A stretch of DNA of 64,000 nucleotides from assembly GCA_036971475.1 (NCBI GenBank), contig JBAIZL010000002.1, positions 349,942,582 through 350,006,581 of the forward strand. Reading direction: 5' to 3'. Shown here piece by piece: positions 46,396 to 56,563 of the stretch; position 1 is the stretch's first letter, and every line of letters starts with the position of its first letter. The position numbers and the translations under genes are program-made. Source of the stretch: Prosapia bicincta (taxonomy: Eukaryota > Arthropoda > Insecta > Hemiptera > Cercopidae). The notes under the pieces are model-generated. The model had not been told where the DNA came from and ran no database searches. It saw nothing but the letters and a program-made list of their open reading frames with translations.

Positions 46396-48005
46396 TATTA
46401 AAATTTGATATTACTTGAGACCAGACTTTTTGTTAACTAAAAGTAGTTAAATTCTTAACTTACACTTGGGAGGAAACGTTTTCGTCTTACAACTTCTTCA
46501 GTCTCGTATTTTTGCTGCTAGGATTGCTGCAGTTGTGCTTCTTTGGTACCAATTTTTGAAAGTTAGAAGTTATGTAATCGAAGAGTATGTGTAATCTATG
46601 TCGTGTTTAATCATATAGGATGTCATTTTTATTTGTCTTGCTATGTCTGTATATTTCATATTGTTCTAGTGTGTTTAATTTATCGCCTTCGTTATATCTT
46701 TCGGGGAAAGATCTACCTGTTTGTCCAATATAGAACTTATTGCAGTTGCTGCATTGTAGTTTGTATATTCCTGGGTTATTTTATGTGTTGGTACTGTTAT
46801 TAATGCTGTGTCTGATAGCCGTTTGGCTTTTATTTGCTCTTCTGTTACCTACATTGTATTCTGCTTGTTTGAATTGGTGTGCTATTTTATTTGTAGTTTG
46901 TTTATGTATGTGCGGGGGATGAATTTGTTTGTGTTTGTTTATTAGTTTTTTGTGTAGTTGTTACTATTCTTGTTGAGTATTTTTCTGTGTAGTTTGTCTA
47001 TTAAATAATTGTGATATCCATTTTTGTGAGCTACATATTTGATTGTGTTTAGTTCCTCTATGTAGTTAGTTCTGGACATAGGTACCTTGTTTAGTCTGTG
47101 TAGTAAATGTTAGAATGCTGCGTGTTTATGTTGCATTGGGTAGTTTGATGTCTTGTGTGTCAGTGTGTCTGTTATGGTTGGCTCGCGTTATATGTTGAAT
47201 TCATGTTTGTTTTGATTTTTTGTAATGGTGATGTGTAAGAAATTTAATGCTTGTTTTTTTCAAATTCTGCAGTGAACTAGATATTTTTGTGTATTTTGTT
47301 TATATGTGTTTTGAGTTGTTGGCATTGTCTTATGTATTATAACCTCGTCTAATTTCTGTACCAATGTATTATCTTATCTGCGTGTTTGTTGTTATTTATG
47401 ATTTTATTCTGTTCTGTGTGTTGTAGGAATATTTCTGCGAGATTGCATGAAATCGGTGAACCCATTGGTAGGCTTTGTTTTTGTGTATAATATTTGCTGT
47501 TGTGAGTGAAGTAGTTCTGTTGTGTAATGGTGTTCAAAGTGTTTATGATTACATTAGTGTTTTTTTCTGGAGAGTTGTTAAGTCTTAGAATATCTCGTAA
47601 TATGTGTAGTGTTTCTGTGACTGGGATATTCGTATATAGGTTTGTGATTTCAAACGATGCTAGGGTTGAGTTAAGAGGGATTTCAATGTTATATATTTTG
47701 TTTACTAGATCTATTGTGTTTTTTTATATTTGTGTGTTTATCTTGTTTATGTATTTTCTAATAGTTCTATCCATATGGCGTGATAGTTAGTCTGCAAGTG
47801 ATGGTTGGCTGTTGATTATTGGTCCTACAACTTTCGTAATTTGGTACCAAACATGAACAATTGCAACAATCCTAGCGGAAAAAATACGAGGCTGAAGAAG
47901 ACCTAAGTCGAAAATGTTTTCTACAAGTGTAAGTTGACAATTTATCAAAATTTAGTTAACAAAAGGTCTGGTCGCAAGTAATATCAAAGTGTAATAAGTA
48001 AATAA
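46396..48005 (-). mobile_element. Penelope-like element with ~165 bp inverted ends, right-arm copy
   Basis: This copy keeps both ends. 46,400-46,565 and the reverse complement of 47,840-48,000 share GATATTACTTG(A/C)GACCAGAC, GTTAACTAAA, ACTTACACTTG and CTTCTTCAG(T/C)CTCGTATTTT. Coding on the minus strand mirrors the left arm, with CTQKQ-type block YYTQKQSLPMGSPIS and LAEIFLQH near 47,480-47,410 and GIY-YIG near 46,770-46,700. The same inactivating substitutions recur (Glu for the first catalytic Asp). Long inverted ends and no intact frame suggest an old, decayed element carried into the duplication. Confidence 0.85.
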
Positions 48006-48107
48006 AAGATTTTTATTAAATAATTTTTAAATTTTTACATTAATCCAAGATATGTCTTAAATAAACAGATTTAGTTTCAATTGTGTTACATTTTATGGAT
48101 TTTGTAT

Positions 48108-48125
48108 ACACACACACACATATAT

Positions 48126-48199
<74 letters not shown>
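48108..48199. repeat. (TA)n microsatellite (right arm)
   Basis: TA repeats with a short CA run; longer than the left-arm partner. Confidence 0.93.
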
Positions 48200-48202
<3 letters not shown>

Positions 48203-48224
48203 AAAACCTCTCTTTTTTGGCCTT

Positions 48225-48290
48225 CTGAATATTAGCTTTTTTTTTCGACGCATCAATATGAAGTTTCCATTGGGTTGCCTCCTGTAAACT
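48225..48290 (-). pseudogene. Small exon relic of the unknown gene (right arm)
   Basis: Inverted partner of 43,012-43,092. The frame reads QEATQWKLHIDASKKK and NIQKAKKE on the minus strand. The donor position is mutated as in the left arm. Confidence 0.55.
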
Positions 48291-48724
48291 TATATGATAG
48301 CAATTTATTATTTTGAACAATTGTATAAGCTGAAAATAATATATTAATTAATATTTGTTTAAAGTCCACTTTGAAGAAGGTATAACACTATACGCCATCA
48401 GGTTATGTCGCTTTGGCTTCAATGCTAGGTAAGTATATTGTTTGAACTACAGAAAATATGTAAAACGATATTGGGAATGTTTAAATCGTATCAATAAACA
48501 AAACACATGAAATTATGATACTCTAACCTTTAAGTAATTTGTGCTGAAATATGTTATTTTTTTGAAAACTCTTAAAAAATTAAAAATGCTGAGTTCTCCT
48601 AGTACTTGAATACTAGTAAGAACACAAAAGTACAAATCTAGAGTTCTGAAAAACAACAAAAATCAATGTTTAAAAAAACAATGAAATTCTTTGAAAATAA
48701 AAAAAAACAAGATGACACTCACAG

Positions 48725-49583
48725 AGACAACCTTATTGACAGCCTTTATAAACTCTTCAGCCTTAATACTGAAATATTTATTTTCCTCCTCAGGCTAGAT
48801 AGAAATATCTTTTATATAAATGTATTAAATTTTATTACTCGTTTCTGTTTCATTTTTTAGTTACAGCCTTCTTAGCATTCATAAACTCTGACTGAAACTT
48901 TAAAATTTAATTTATAAACCTCTTCGGGGCTTGAGTTTTTATTTCCTTTACGAAGTTATAAAATTTTTTCCGCGGCTAACAAACTCTGACACTGCGTGAA
49001 ACTGACTTACGAAGTACAATTCGATAATCTGAGTTTCAACTCTGCAATTAGTTACTAAATGTAGTATGTCTTTCTTATTTGTATTTCGAAAGACAGTAAA
49101 TATCGTTTTAGTGGCGTCGCTTAGTATATCGATTCTCTTAAGACTCAACTTGATTGAGTCCTTATTCTTTATTTTCATGCTCAAATCCTTGACCGTTTCT
49201 ACCAGAATTTCAAAGAAGCTTCTAATTTTCTATAAGGAAGTATTAGATTACCTCTGGAGACCTTTTAAGGACTTTTCCATAAACCTTTCGATATTATTGA
49301 TAATTTTCTTATACAAACCAGTCACTTTGGTTGCATTGTGCTTAGGTAGTCGCTTAGCGTATACAAGGTTTACATCAGACAGTTTCATAACCTATGAAGC
49401 CTTGAAAACTACCAAATGTTTTAAATTGTGACTTTATTTAGATAAAATGCTATGAAAGTTTTTTATTTTTTTGTGGGTAAGAGAAGAGGTGCCTTCCCAG
49501 CAACTCAACACGAATATCTTTATATTGCGTACTGAACTAAATATAGAACTCCTTAGTTTTTTCTCGAACATGGTTCAGCTCAT
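48725..49583 (-). pseudogene. Exon relics of the unknown gene (right arm), longer at the 5' side
   Basis: The acceptor TTTGTTTTGTTTCAG ends at 49,584 on the minus strand. Unlike the left arm, the frame first reads ELNHVREKTKEFY, stop, FSTQYKDIRVELLGRH, then about 100 bp without coding sense. It then resumes VMKLSDVNLVYAKRLPKHN after an acceptor-like CTTCATAG, so there may have been two exons with a short intron between. The remainder matches the left arm, including the TSL*KIRS stop and the DILHLVTNCRVET block (49,184-48,948). Function unknown; the predicted protein is helical and charged. Confidence 0.55.
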
Positions 49584-49689
49584 CTGAAACAAAACAAATG
49601 TATGCATTATAAAAATCATTGTTTAATTAGGTAACACACTGCTTCAAAAGGGGTTTTGTGATATATTAAAAGTAGAATAAACACACAAA

Positions 49690-49726
49690 CATAAACATAA
49701 AGGCACAAACACGCACCCACGCACTT

Positions 49727-49762
<36 letters not shown>

Positions 49763-49935
49763 GCTATCAAATACACATTCACATAAGCAAATGAGTATAC
49801 ACACACTCACACACACAAACACACATGCACATAGACAAACACACACACATACACAAACACACACACACACACACACACATACACAAGCAAATGAGCGCAC
49901 AAGCACACTCGCACACACACATACACACACTGACA
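49690..49935. repeat. (CA)n microsatellite (right arm)
   Basis: Interrupted CA repeat, partner of 41,557-41,845. Confidence 0.93.
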
Positions 49936-49939
49936 GAAA

Positions 49940-50612
49940 GTCAATAGCAAGTAAATCCAAACACATTTACCAATAGCTCTAAAGACAAATATTTGGACTT
50001 TCGATATTCAGAATTCCTAGATGTTATAACTTTTGGATCTGGTGTGCCTGTTAGTAACCTTAAATTCACATTTTTAATAATTCATTTAATAAATATATAA
50101 CACTTGTTAAATATATATCACACTTGTGAGTGTATATCTAAAAATATGTGTGGTATAATTTGGTTATATTTTCAGGTTTGTAGAATGCTTTTGTTTATTT
50201 TAATAAAGTTGTACAGGTGTTAAACTCTGTGTTGTTAAATTCCAAAGCTCAATGCTTTGATTGTCCAAGTCTAGGTAGGCCTATACATGGCCACGCTTAC
50301 CTGTACGTATGTTATATAGGTAACGATTTTCTGTTATTACCTTAGGAACAATTTTTGTTAAAAAATATACAATTCATGATTTTCCACACTTATGACTTTT
50401 GTGTAGACTATACATTGCCTTATATTTTTATTAGTGAAATGTGTATATGTTAAGTTTCTATAACATGCAACAACTATTTTTTAGCACTGAATGTGTTAAA
50501 AACAGATTCATACTGTCAAAAATCAAGTCACTGTAAAATTCTACATTTCATTTGTGTTGACAAATGTGTGTTGTTTCACTTTAATGACAAATATGACACT
50601 TTGATGACAGGA
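49940..50612. other. No gene seen
   Basis: Inverted copy of 40,885-41,555. No feature recognised. Confidence 0.45.
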
Positions 50613-50614
50613 GA

Positions 50615-50705
50615 TCTGTAGCCGTGATTGTTTGTTGTAAGGGACAGGGTGTTGTGGTCGCAATAACACAGGTTTGATTCCTGGTTGTCGAACTATATTA
50701 CTTAG
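50615..50705 (+). repeat. tRNA-like/SINE-like segment (right arm)
   Basis: Reads GTAAGGGACAGGGTGTTGTG, then CAGGTTTGATTCC, a B-box-like sequence. Inverted partner of 40,790-40,880. Confidence 0.35.
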
Positions 50706-51409
50706 TTTTGAAAATAAAACGTTGCCGTGACCAGGAATCTACGCCATGTCCTCACCAATTTATGATCATGGCTACAGAACCCCTAATGATTGTTAGTATA
50801 TCCATAGAGTTTTATGGTGCAATCAAGCAGGGATATTAAACTAAAGTTTACATTTTTTTGAAATTAAAATCAGGTATACATTATTATTCATAACAATATT
50901 ACAATAAAGAATAACCTCTTCTAATAGTTTTTTTATTCCTTCAGGAATATGTGTTGTTCCTCTAAAGTATGAATTCGAAACCACTGAACTCGCTATTAAT
51001 CTCGATTCGCTGTGTCGCTTGGAACACAAATCCACAATGGGTTAAGAGACCCACATTTACTCTGCAATATTTACCCAAGCATGTGGAATATCATAGATTG
51101 AAAAAGGAATATTGTAAGATTTTGATTACCCTGAAATGGAATTGGAACCATCTTCAATCGATTTTATGACTAATTTTAAACTTTCTTCAGACCATCTAGC
51201 TTGGATGGTCATCCTTTCATATTTGTATACCAACTGAAAAACCAAATTTGGTTTAATTTTCCATTTTAAATAATTTATTTGCTAGTTTTGTCATATGATG
51301 AATGAAGAATATATGTATAAAATATACCAGTGCTAAGTGAATAGCCATCCACTTTGTCCTATTCACTTTACCCGGCTTGCACTATTTTTAAAAAGAAGTA
51401 CTGAAATAA

Positions 51410-51740
51410 CCCACAATCGCCAAACTGGTTATATAGTTCATGCTTTTTTTAGAGCATATATATGATAATTGCGATTGCACCTAAATTACTAATATTAGAT
51501 CAATTCTGCAAAAACAATGCAAATCTATGTTCGATTCTGCGTTATTTAAGCTATTTAAATGAGAAATCCATTTTTTGTAGAAATCGCAAAATCCATGAAC
51601 GTTCAAGCATTTTTTAGAGCAAATATATGATAACTGCGATAACACTTAAATTACTAATATGAGATCAGTTCTGTGAACACAGTGGGAATCTAGGTTCGAT
51701 TCTGGGTTATTTAAGCTATTTAAATGAGAAATCTATTTTT
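51410..51740 (+). repeat. Two tandem ~180 bp SINE-like units (right arm)
   Basis: Inverted partner of 39,755-40,085. The second unit has GGTTCGATTCTGGG near 51,692; the first has TGTTCGATTCTGCG near 51,527. Confidence 0.4.
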
Positions 51741-51744
51741 TGTT

Positions 51745-52300
51745 CTTTATTAAAATCACAATATTTAACATTTATAATAAATTAAAACGTATTAAAGTCA
51801 TTACGAGTTTTAAAATCCAATATCCTTGACCACATAACTTACCGATTATTTTCACATTTCCTTCCTATAAAAATAATCAATTTTTTTTATTGTGAATTGC
51901 TAAATCTTTTATTCTCTCTATATTCCATTTGAACTGCCTTCATTGAAAAACTGTTTTTTCGTATAATAAGGGTTGAAATATCTCTCATAAATATAACATA
52001 TATTAACCCGTGTTAATTCAGAATTTGACAACCGTATTTAATTAAATGATATATACATTGCAAAAGTTATTTACCTACCATCTTATTTAATAAAATATTA
52101 TTTATCAATATTTGTTAGAACTTTGAAGTGATTGAACAACGACAAAATGTAAGTGATACGTTCGCAAACATTGCTGCTTTTTAATGTAGTTTGACCGTAA
52201 CATTGTCAATGTATGAATTTCACACTATTAAAAAAAAATTATTCATTTACACAAACAATATACACAAAATATATACGCTGTATTAATAAATATCTAAAGG
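51745..52300. other. No gene seen; junction of the right-arm deletion near 52,297-52,308
   Basis: Shared with 39,190-39,755 in inverted form. At 52,297-52,308 the sequence jumps to the partner of 38,257, so about 930 bp are missing here. TTTACCT-like sequence occurs at both breakpoints in the left arm, short homology that could have guided a deletion. Confidence 0.6.
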
Positions 52301-52308
52301 TAAATTTA

Positions 52309-52700
52309 GTTGTTAAAAATGGCAGGGGTTAGGGGGAAGGTAAAAAGAGTTTAATCTGATATTGAGGTTAGGAGGCTCTTTAGATTTGGTGTAACACTGG
52401 TATGATACTCCCATCTTCTCAATTCTGAAGGGTTGCAATCAGGGGGAGGGCCTTAATTATTTTGGTGGTATAACAATCATTGAAAAATGTGATGTTGTGT
52501 CTAGCGGCGTGTTGAGCGGTTGGCCTGTCTATGTTCATGGTTCTGTGGCCATTCATTCTGATGCTCAGACCATCCGTGGTAAGGAAATATTTCAATAGTA
52601 TGTTAAGTTTTTATATGAGTCTATTCATTTATTTCCAAGAGATTGCAGTTTAGGACTATTGCCATTAGTTAAGTATGTCAGTCTCCTATCTAGCCCAAAA

Positions 52701-52706
<6 letters not shown>
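52309..52706 (-). mobile_element. PLE GIY-YIG tail fragment (right arm)
   Basis: Inverted partner of 37,850-38,257. It keeps the coding relic (RMNGHRTMNIDRPTAQ on the minus strand) and one ~120 bp end; the opposite end is within the deleted segment. Confidence 0.62.
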
Positions 52707-52766
<60 letters not shown>

Positions 52767-52770
52767 TGAC
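52707..52770. repeat. (TA)n microsatellite (right arm)
   Basis: Partner of 37,782-37,849. Confidence 0.92.
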
Positions 52771-52799
52771 ACGTATTCCTTTACGGATGGAAAAATATG

Positions 52800-53140
52800 A
52801 TGAATAGTTACTATCTGGAGTACATCCGTTCATTCTGCAGTCCATAAATTCGCAGTTCCGACGTTTCGCTAGAATCTCATCCAGCACTGACAAGGTGAAC
52901 CCAACAGTAGAAGAGCGAGTTAAGAGCGCAGATAACTCGGCTCCTATATATAGAGGAATGAAGCCACGCCCAATGACGTCAATACACACATTGACGTCAA
53001 TCCACAAACACCTGATCTAAACAATTACTCAGATTCCTTTACCTTTGTTCACCTTTCTGTCGATAAAATCTATCGGGAACGTCGGAACTGCGAATTTATG
53101 GACTGCAGTATGAACGTATTTACTCTAGATAGTAACGATT

Positions 53141-53141
<1 letters not shown>
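52800..53141 (-). mobile_element. Small PLE-like element with inverted ends and CRE/TATA promoter (right arm)
   Basis: Inverted copy of 37,395-37,740: ends near 52,800-52,870 and 53,075-53,141. Both TGACGTCA sites (within 52,970-53,003) and the TATA-like sequence are kept; the TATA region reads slightly differently. The hammerhead-like GATGAG...CGAAAC stretch is also conserved. Confidence 0.6.

Positions 53142-53175
<34 letters not shown>
53142..53175. repeat. (TA)n microsatellite beside mariner
   Basis: TA repeats directly before the mariner terminal repeat; partner of 37,351-37,398. Confidence 0.9.
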
Positions 53176-53179
<4 letters not shown>

Positions 53180-53180
53180 A

Positions 53181-54090
53181 TTACGAGTTCGGTTCAAAAA
53201 TACGCGGACTGAGGTCATAAAAAATGTACTTTCTTTGGAAGTTACACGTCTGGGTCTCCTTCAAAGTACTCTCCTCCCCAACGCACATACTTATCTCATT
53301 GATGTTTCCACTTGGTAAAACAGTTCTGGTACGCTTCTATTGTGATAGCGTTAAGCTCCTTCGTCGCATTTGCCTTAATCTCCGAAATCGTTTCAAATCT
53401 TCTTCCTTTGAGGGATATTTTGAGTTTTGAGAATAAGAAAAAGTCACAAGGAGCAAAGTCAGGGGAGGGGGGGGATTGGTAAAGAACAGTGATAGAGTGT
53501 GCTGAGTGAGCTGGAGCGTTGTCGTGATGGAAAAACCAGTTATCACTTCTCCATAGTTCTGGCCTTTTGCGTCGGACAGCGTCCCTCAGACGCTTCAGTA
53601 CTTCAATGTAGGTAATGTGGTTGACTGTAGAACTTTCAGGGAGGTAATCGTAGTGAACAACACCCTTAGCATAAAAAAACCTGTCAGCATCACCTTGACA
53701 TTCGACCGAACTTGGCGAGCTTATTTGGGCCTTGGGGACGTTTGATTCACCCATTTTGACGATTGAACCTTCGTTTCAATGTCGTAACCATACACCCATG
53801 ATTCATCACCGGTTATAATTCTTGTCAAAAAGTTCTTATCTTCATTTGAACGATCAAGCAGTTCCCGACAAGCCCGGACGCGATTGGCTTTTTGTTTGTC
53901 GGTCATCAGGCGTGGCACAAATTTCGCAGCGACGAGGTGCATCTTCTATTTTTCGGTCAAAATCTCGTAACAAGTTCCCACTGATAACCTACACTCTGAC
54001 ACCAAGCGGATTCTCCTACTAACTAGCTACTACAAACTAACTTGAGCCGCGTAATTCAAACCGTCCGCGTATTTTTTGAACAGACCTCGT
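53181..54090 (-). mobile_element. Mariner element with both terminal repeats, internally deleted
   Basis: Ends ACGAG(T/G)TC(G/T)GTTCAAAAA lie at 53,181-53,212 and, inverted, at 54,061-54,090, both leading into ATACGCGGAC. At about 910 bp it is shorter than the usual ~1.3 kb. The right-arm boundary of the palindrome (53,614) lies inside it. (TA)-rich sequence flanks both sides, so the TA target duplication cannot be pinpointed. Confidence 0.92.
53296..53942 (-). pseudogene. Mariner transposase, N-terminus deleted
   Basis: It would cut and paste at TA sites. On the minus strand: KFVPRLMTDKQKANRVRAC, then IITGDESWVYGYDIETK near 53,815 (first catalytic Asp), SSKWVNQTSPRPK, a frameshift near 53,750, VVHYDYLPESSTVN, YIEVLKRLRDAVRRKRPELW, FFHHDNAPAHSA near 53,530 (second Asp) and PDFAPCDFFLFSKLK near 53,450 (third Asp, the D34D spacing of mariner). 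KWKHQ ends the frame. All three catalytic Asp survive, but about 90 N-terminal residues with the helix-turn-helix are missing and the frame is broken. Confidence 0.93.
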
Positions 54091-54430
54091 GTATATATAT
54101 ACAGTATACACAATTCTTAGTCGTTTAAGAATAATAATTAATTAAATTTAATGAATTATATTATTTTTATATGGGAAAACTTCTTTTCGCAAGAGGGACA
54201 AGACATGCAATATACTTGTTTCTTCCATTTGGATTATTATATTATATGATTACAATATATTTTTTATGTTATGTGGTAGAACAGCTGATTTTATGTTGGT
54301 AGAACAGCTTTTTATGGTATGTTACGTTATTAATATTATTTGTAGTTTTTTTAATAAAAAGTAACTAAAAAAATTATTTTCTTTTGACCTCAGTAGAAAT
54401 TGCCTTTAAACAATGGTTTTATATTAATTG
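54091..54430. other. No gene seen
   Basis: AT-rich sequence between the mariner and a hAT fragment. Confidence 0.5.
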
Positions 54431-54432
54431 TA

Positions 54433-55140
54433 GGAGATGGAGATGGAACCCGATGGACTTCCAGCAGCAAACATTACAAGAAATGAAGCTTTACATACAT
54501 CTTCAAGTCAAATTCAACCAAATCCAATGACGTCTTAGCGTATATCTAATATGACTAACATATCTAAGACAGGCCAAAGCGAATATAATATCTCATACCC
54601 TAGACAATTGCCTATGTTATCATACATTACGAAAAAGATCCCAATAAACACTAAGGAAAAAATTGATGACACACTATTGAAAAAGACTTTTAACCTTTTA
54701 TTGTTGCTGAAATTTAAGGATTAAACGAAACTGTTAAAGAACTGAATCCTTCTTATGATTTGCCATACAGAAAACACATATCGAAAACATTGATACCAGC
54801 GAAGTGTGAAGAATGCATTCATACTAGACCCTACTAAAAATACAATTGCAAACACAGTTAGCGAGTGTCTTACAACTGACACATGAACCTCAATTAATAC
54901 TGATAGTTTTATGACAGCCACAGCTCATTTCATTAATGATGAATTTGAAATGAGTTCTGCATTGTCACAGAGTGCTTGATTATCTAACAGGCAAACTAGT
55001 CAGAACTTGGCAGACGAACTAAAGAAATTAGAATTAGATTGGAAACTGAAAAACAAAATTGTAATGAGAAGATCGACATACTCTGAGAATATGCAGTAGG
55101 CTATAGACAATACCAGCAACATAACGAAAGATGTTAAGGA
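54433..55140 (+). pseudogene. hAT transposase fragment, a different family from the one at 30.5 kb
   Basis: Read through frameshifts: QLPMLSYITKKIPINTKEKI near 54,600-54,665, GFKETVKELNPSYDLPYRKH near 54,715-54,775, then ECLTTDT, TSINTDSFMTATAHFINDEF near 54,860-54,945 (the 'TTD.WTS..t.sf..vTaHFid' block with its Asp), NLADELKKLELDWKLKNKI near 55,010-55,065 and ENMQ.AID. These are the ordered blocks of a ZBED-type hAT catalytic core. The Asp of 'DNAaNm' is lost. The C-terminal half is missing and stops are frequent. No terminal repeat was seen. Confidence 0.75.
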
Positions 55141-55166
55141 CTTGTTGCAGTTGAAACACTTTATTC

Positions 55167-55450
55167 TTGTTGCAACGATTTACCATTAGGCGAGGCCATT
55201 CACTGGGGGAATCAGGTCAAGTAGGAGCAATTAGATTAACACAACTATATCCTATAATTAACAGAAGAAGCCCACTATCACTACTGGCGGCCACTACTAT
55301 ATACGTATCTATGTTGCGCAGCATACTCTTGTACGATTCACCCGCCTGGGGCCATGCAGGCAACTCATACACACGCAGACTCCAGTTATTCCAAAACGAG
55401 GTTTTGCGAATAATCACGAAGCACATTGGGCAAGTGAGACGGAGGTAACT
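55167..55450 (+). pseudogene. Jockey-type non-LTR, C-terminal fragment
   Basis: One open frame reads GAIRLTQLYPIINRRSPLSL, LRSILLYDSPAWGHAGN and RRLQLFQNEVLRIITKHI. This is the conserved block just after the RT domain in jockey elements ('LYPLLnRrS...K..LY...lrPil.Y..pvW......LQ..QNk.LRi'). Nothing further upstream matches, so the copy is 5'-truncated. The frame ends after RRR. Confidence 0.8.
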
Positions 55451-56040
55451 GCCACGATGGCTGGGGAGGTTTTGAAGGCACAGACCGGAGGGGGTGCATT
55501 CCGGTCAATATTGTGTTTATTTAAAGGATGTGAGGTAAAATTTGTTTTAAAATTATATATAAAAACTGTAATAGCTTCAAGTGGAATAATTATAATGTAA
55601 AAAGCTACTTAAAAGTTACATTAGTTGCAACATAAAATATGTCAAATACAAACCCAAATACAAGTGATTTTTGTTGTTTTTCAGAATTTGAAAGGTGTAC
55701 TTTTGTGTTCTTACTAGTGTTTAAGTACTAGAAGAACTCACCATTATTAATTTTAAAAGAATTTCTGAAAAAAAATATTTAAGCATAAACTACTTAAATA
55801 TTAGAGTATCATAAATTCGTGTTTTTTTGTTTTTTAATACGATTCAAACATTCCCAATATCCTTTTACATATTTTCTGTATTTCAAACAATATACTTACC
55901 TATCTTTAACAATAAGCTAAAGCAACATAAAATGATTTCGATTAAGGTTATACCTTCTTCTTTAACCAAAAACTAATTAATTTTTACTTTCAGCTTATGA
56001 AATTTTTCAAGATAATAAATTGTTATCATTTAATGTTACA

Positions 56041-56117
56041 GGAAGAAGAGGCAGCCCAACGGGAACTTCATATAGATATTTCGAAGGAAATAAAAGCAGA
56101 TATTCAGAAGGCCAAGT
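56041..56117 (+). CDS. Small exon of an unrecognised gene with intact splice sites
   Basis: AATGTTACAG is followed by an open frame, EEEAAQRELHIDISKEIKAD then IQKAK, and then GTAAGAG. Acceptor and donor fit the consensus; the two palindrome copies have lost the donor. The peptide is charged and helix-forming, with no domain I recognise. No flanking exon of the same gene is visible in this copy, so it may be an isolated surviving exon of a pseudogene or one exon of a real gene with long introns. Coordinates are for the exon only. Confidence 0.4.
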
Positions 56118-56274
56118 AAGAGAGATTTTGTGATATATATATTTTTTTTTATTTATTTATTTATTTATATATATGTGTATACAAAATCCATAAAATGCAA
56201 CACAATTGAAACTAAATCTGTTTATTTACGATAAATTTTGGATTATTGTAACAATTTACAAATACCAATTTTTA

Positions 56275-56526
56275 TTTACTTATTAAACTTCGATATTACT
56301 TGCGACCAGACTTTTTGTTAACTAAAGGTTGATAAATTAAACTTAAAGGATACATTTTCGTCTTACGATTTCTTCAGATTCGTATTTTTGCTGCTAGGAT
56401 TGCTGCAGTTGTGCATCTTAGGTACCAATTTTTGAAAGTTTTAGGACCAATAATCTGCAGCCAACATTCACCTGCACACAAACTAGAATGCCATATGGAC
56501 AGAACTATTAGAAAATACATAAAACA

Positions 56527-56563
<37 letters not shown>

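Larger units (their letters stand above)
46476..53614. repeat. Right arm of the large inverted duplication
   Basis: This is the inverted partner of 36,912-44,798, about 750 bp shorter overall. It lacks about 930 bp present at 38,257-39,189 and has about 190 bp extra in the exon relic near 49,375-49,575. The remaining length differences lie mostly in microsatellites. The outer end, at TACCTACAT (53,606-53,614), lies inside a mariner that continues to 54,090. Confidence 0.96.

Noticed and set aside
44352..47790. Mirror-image membrane-like proteins (Cys/Val/Leu-rich frames at 44.35-44.67 and 46.60-46.92 kb; 43.48-43.75 and 47.53-47.79 kb)
   Set aside because: They are antisense translations of the PLE coding sequence in the two arms.
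36912..53614. Palindrome as a pure sequencing or assembly artefact
   Set aside because: The arms differ by substitutions, different microsatellite lengths and two large indels, and the breakpoints differ from simple read fold-back. Only spanning reads can exclude it fully.
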